Shown here: one piece after another, positions 62,156-64,000 of the stretch
How the letters are laid out: every line of letters starts with the position of its first letter
How positions within the stretch are numbered: position 1 is the stretch's first letter
NCBI GenBank assembly: GCA_019459455.1
Contig: JAIBEX010000019.1
Coordinates: forward strand, 112,040 to 176,039
DNA from: Weeksellaceae bacterium
GTDB taxonomy: Bacteria; Bacteroidota; Bacteroidia; Flavobacteriales; Weeksellaceae
DNA length: 64,000 bases
Reading direction: 5' to 3'
The notes under the pieces: model-generated
What the model was told of the DNA's origin: nothing
What the model saw: the letters and a program-made list of their open reading frames with translations, nothing else
The model's database searches: none
Program-made: the position numbers and the translations under genes

Positions 62156-63811
62156 ATGAAAAAACAACTATTCATTTTGTTGCTCATGATACTTTCGGTA
62201 AGCAATTTATGGGCGCAGAGGGATACGGAGCACTGGTTTGCACCGATGCGGGATCGGGCCAGTTCCACCACATCCCAACAGACCCTCTTCCTTTCCACCG
62301 ATTCTGTAACGCCTTTTGCGGTGAATATTTACAATAATAACGCTGTAATTGGAACCGTAACAATCAGCAAGGGCAGCCCCGGCACTTTTGTAGTTACGCG
62401 GAACCTGATTATCGCCACTACTGATGCGGAGTGCAACGTAGCAAGTAGCAAGGGAATATATCTCCTGGGCGAAAAACCTTTCTATGCAAGTTTGCGGATT
62501 TACTATTCCGCACATGGAGAATTCATCGCGTCCAAGGGTAAAGCCGGTATTGGTATGGCATTTCATGCAGTTGTTACTCCCAACAATTACGTAACTACAA
62601 TTACAAATTTCGTAACCAGTATTATGGCGACAGTGGATAATACCACCGTCACCGTCAACGGGTACCAGCCAGCTGTGCAGTTCTCGAACGGGACAACAGG
62701 AGCCACTAACCCCTCCATTACTTTTACGCTCAATAAAGGCCAATCCTACATTATTGAAGGGCCTGGAAACGTAGCAGGTAACGCCAGCGCATTTTCAGGA
62801 GCTAAAATCGTTTCCGACAAAGCAATCGCGGTAACCAACGGTAATATGAACGGTAATTATGCGCTTGGATCTTTTGGTGGTTCAGACATCATTATGGATC
62901 AATCCGTTCCTATCGAAAGGCTTGGAAAAACGTTTGTAATTATTAAAGGAAATGCCAATATCGGCACCAATATGGAAGGCGCCCTTGTTACAGCTACGGA
63001 AGACCAAACCGACATCTTTGTAAACGGCAGCCCAACTGCTATCGCGACTATCAATACCGGGCAGACCTACCGGATTATGGATACCAACTATATCAATCAG
63101 GGTACCAACCATTATAACATGTACATTTCCACTACCAAGAATGTGTATGTTTATCAGCTTGTAGGAGGAGATGACACTGATAATGCCACCGAAGGCTTCA
63201 ACTATATCCCGCCATTAAGCTGCTATCTTCCAAGAAAGATTGATGAAATTGGGATGATTGAGAAAATGACACCTACGCTAACTCCTGCCGGTCTCAACTT
63301 AAAGTTGAATATTCTGACTGAAGCCGGAGCGACAGTGACAATCAACGGAAATCCTGTTCCTGCCGGATCAGGGCCTTACAATGTTACAGGAACTACGAAC
63401 TGGGTAACCTATTCGGTTCCGAATCCCGTTGGCAACATAGCCGTGGTATCAAATAAAGCATTAACCGCCGGTGTTACTGGTGGGTATTCCACCGCCGGTT
63501 ACGGCGGTTATTTTGCCGGGTTCTCCTCGGTGCCTGCCATTGTAAAACAAAGTGGCGAATGTATCCCGGGACTTGTTCTTGCTGTGGATGATATTTATGA
63601 AACCTATCAGTGGTTCTTTAACGGCGCCCCTATTTCGGGTGCAAATACCCACCAGTATACACCAACACTTCCAGGGGTTTACACCATCACGGTTAGTATT
63701 ACCGGCTGTAATCCGGTAACCACACCACCTTACTCCGTGTATCCGTGTCCTACAAATACGACGCAGAATGTGAATGTGTGTGGCGGAAAGACCTTTACGG
63801 TCGCTTTTTAA
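62156..63811 (+). CDS. Paralogue of the large surface protein, apparently truncated
   Basis: The 551-aa product has a signal peptide (ending NLWAQ) and follows the first paralogue along its whole length: same DTEHWFAPM start, IPPLSCYLP, YGGYFAGFSSVPAI, the Ig-like YQWFFNGAPISG, and the CPTNTTQNVNVC segment. It then stops (TVAF) exactly where the paralogue continues (ITPAF, then about 850 residues), so it lacks the repeat modules and the T9SS domain and should not be sorted to the surface as it stands. Its stop codon lies in an inverted repeat (63785-64000), suggesting an insertion or rearrangement. Confidence 0.75.
   Translation: MKKQLFILLLMILSVSNLWAQRDTEHWFAPMRDRASSTTSQQTLFLSTDSVTPFAVNIYNNNAVIGTVTISKGSPGTFVVTRNLIIATTDAECNVASSKGIYLLGEKPFYASLRIYYSAHGEFIASKGKAGIGMAFHAVVTPNNYVTTITNFVTSIMATVDNTTVTVNGYQPAVQFSNGTTGATNPSITFTLNKGQSYIIEGPGNVAGNASAFSGAKIVSDKAIAVTNGNMNGNYALGSFGGSDIIMDQSVPIERLGKTFVIIKGNANIGTNMEGALVTATEDQTDIFVNGSPTAIATINTGQTYRIMDTNYINQGTNHYNMYISTTKNVYVYQLVGGDDTDNATEGFNYIPPLSCYLPRKIDEIGMIEKMTPTLTPAGLNLKLNILTEAGATVTINGNPVPAGSGPYNVTGTTNWVTYSVPNPVGNIAVVSNKALTAGVTGGYSTAGYGGYFAGFSSVPAIVKQSGECIPGLVLAVDDIYETYQWFFNGAPISGANTHQYTPTLPGVYTITVSITGCNPVTTPPYSVYPCPTNTTQNVNVCGGKTFTVAF
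63785..63804 (+). repeat. Left arm of terminal inverted repeat
   Basis: Perfect 20-bp inverted match to 63981-64000, lying inside the coding frame of the truncated gene (codons for GKTFTVA). It is followed inward by the small palindrome GCTTTTTA/TAAAAAGC (63803-63821) that contains the stop codon, and by GGTTGAATTATA (63836-63847). Confidence 0.85.
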
Positions 63812-63980
63812 AATAAAAAGCACCCCCAGAACCAAGGTTGAATTATATTAACAAAAAAAACCACCCGCCGGTGTTTTGTTATTTGTTCCTTTATTTTTAT
63901 TACCGGTTGCTTTACATTTTGCGGGTGTAGAGTTTATTATAATTCAACCGTGTTTATGTGGCTGCGTTTATTTGTAAAAC
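63812..63980. other. Non-coding centre of the terminal inverted repeat
   Basis: No reading frame is supported. Inverted pairs continue inwards: GGTTGAATTATA (63836-63847) with TATAATTCAACC (63938-63949), and ACCCGC (63863-63868) with GCGGGT (63921-63926). The core is about 50 bp of AT-rich sequence. Confidence 0.6.
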
Positions 63981-64000
63981 GCGACCGTAAAGGTCTTTCC
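63981..64000 (-). repeat. Right arm of terminal inverted repeat (reaches window edge)
   Basis: Perfect inverted copy of 63785-63804, ending at the last base, so it may extend further. Read on the minus strand it encodes GKTFTVAFYK and then a stop inside a diverged but still self-complementary hairpin (GCGTTTA/TAAAACGC), matching the end of the plus-strand gene. Confidence 0.8.

Noticed and set aside
63785..64000. Complete insertion sequence
   Set aside because: Only about 216 bp with no transposase frame; at most a MITE or one side of a larger rearrangement that continues beyond the window.

Overview
The window looks like chromosomal DNA of a member of Bacteroidota, class Flavobacteriia, probably the Chryseobacterium group (Weeksellaceae). 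Evidence: repeated TAnnTTTG -7 promoter elements in place of a sigma-70 -10 box, almost no Shine-Dalgarno sequences, the small ribosomal protein bTHX, a PUR/DUF3276 protein, bacillithiol synthesis (bshB1), a long NusB, an exbB-exbD-exbD-tonB locus, and a type B (gliding-motility-like) type IX secretion C-terminal domain. The genus is an inference. There are no rRNA genes, CRISPR arrays, phage modules or complete insertion sequences.

Layout. 1-8.6 kb: a truncated DUF2975 membrane protein, bTHX, a DUF937 protein, a DUF2480/DUF2723 pair divergent from lpxB, a short ComEC, an AspT/YidE-type transporter and the PUR protein. 8.7-13.1 kb: an exporter ABC protein divergent from nusB-DUF1573-yajC, a tRNA-His and bshB1. 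13.2-19.1 kb, minus strand: ExbB, two ExbDs and TonB; then, behind a terminator and a separate promoter, a 65-aa membrane protein, a PstS-like lipoprotein and a TPR protein. 19.3-26.9 kb: leuS, a lipocalin-like lipoprotein, an unrecognised 203-aa protein, and a minus-strand operon of O-methyltransferase, NlpC/P60, DUF1648 and waaA. 26.9-34.7 kb: tilS, dsbD, a rhodanese lipoprotein divergent from a YeiH-type exporter across a striking palindrome, a lipoprotein, an alpha/beta hydrolase, DUF1304 and nrnA. 34.9-42.9 kb: rpmH, ftsE, a tRNA-modifying methylase, a histidine kinase, ribE, pdxA, a YceD (DUF177) protein, rpmF, accB and accC.

43.6-53.4 kb is the main accessory region: rocD is translationally coupled to a run of glycosyltransferases (GT2, a GT-B-like protein, GT4, GT61, GT2, and GT90 on the opposite strand). 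Interleaved with them are a dTDP-sugar 3,4-ketoisomerase, an N-acetyltransferase and an aminotransferase that together would make a dTDP-3-acetamido-3,6-dideoxyhexose for a surface polysaccharide. The dTDP-glucose front end (rmlA/rmlB) is not here. 53.4-57.6 kb returns to housekeeping: gltX, accA, a DUF6759-like lipoprotein and tsf.

57.9-64.0 kb carries two tandem paralogous secreted proteins. The first is complete (1382 aa, type B C-terminal domain). The second stops after 551 aa, and its 3' end lies in an imperfect inverted repeat of about 216 bp whose outer 20 bp are perfect and run to the last base of the window.

Most notable observations: the terminal inverted repeat at the broken paralogue; a palindrome exactly midway between the divergent rhodanese and YeiH promoters; four genes whose -7 element sits 3-5 nt before the start codon, suggesting leaderless mRNAs; and a double tandem-repeat spacer between accB and accC.
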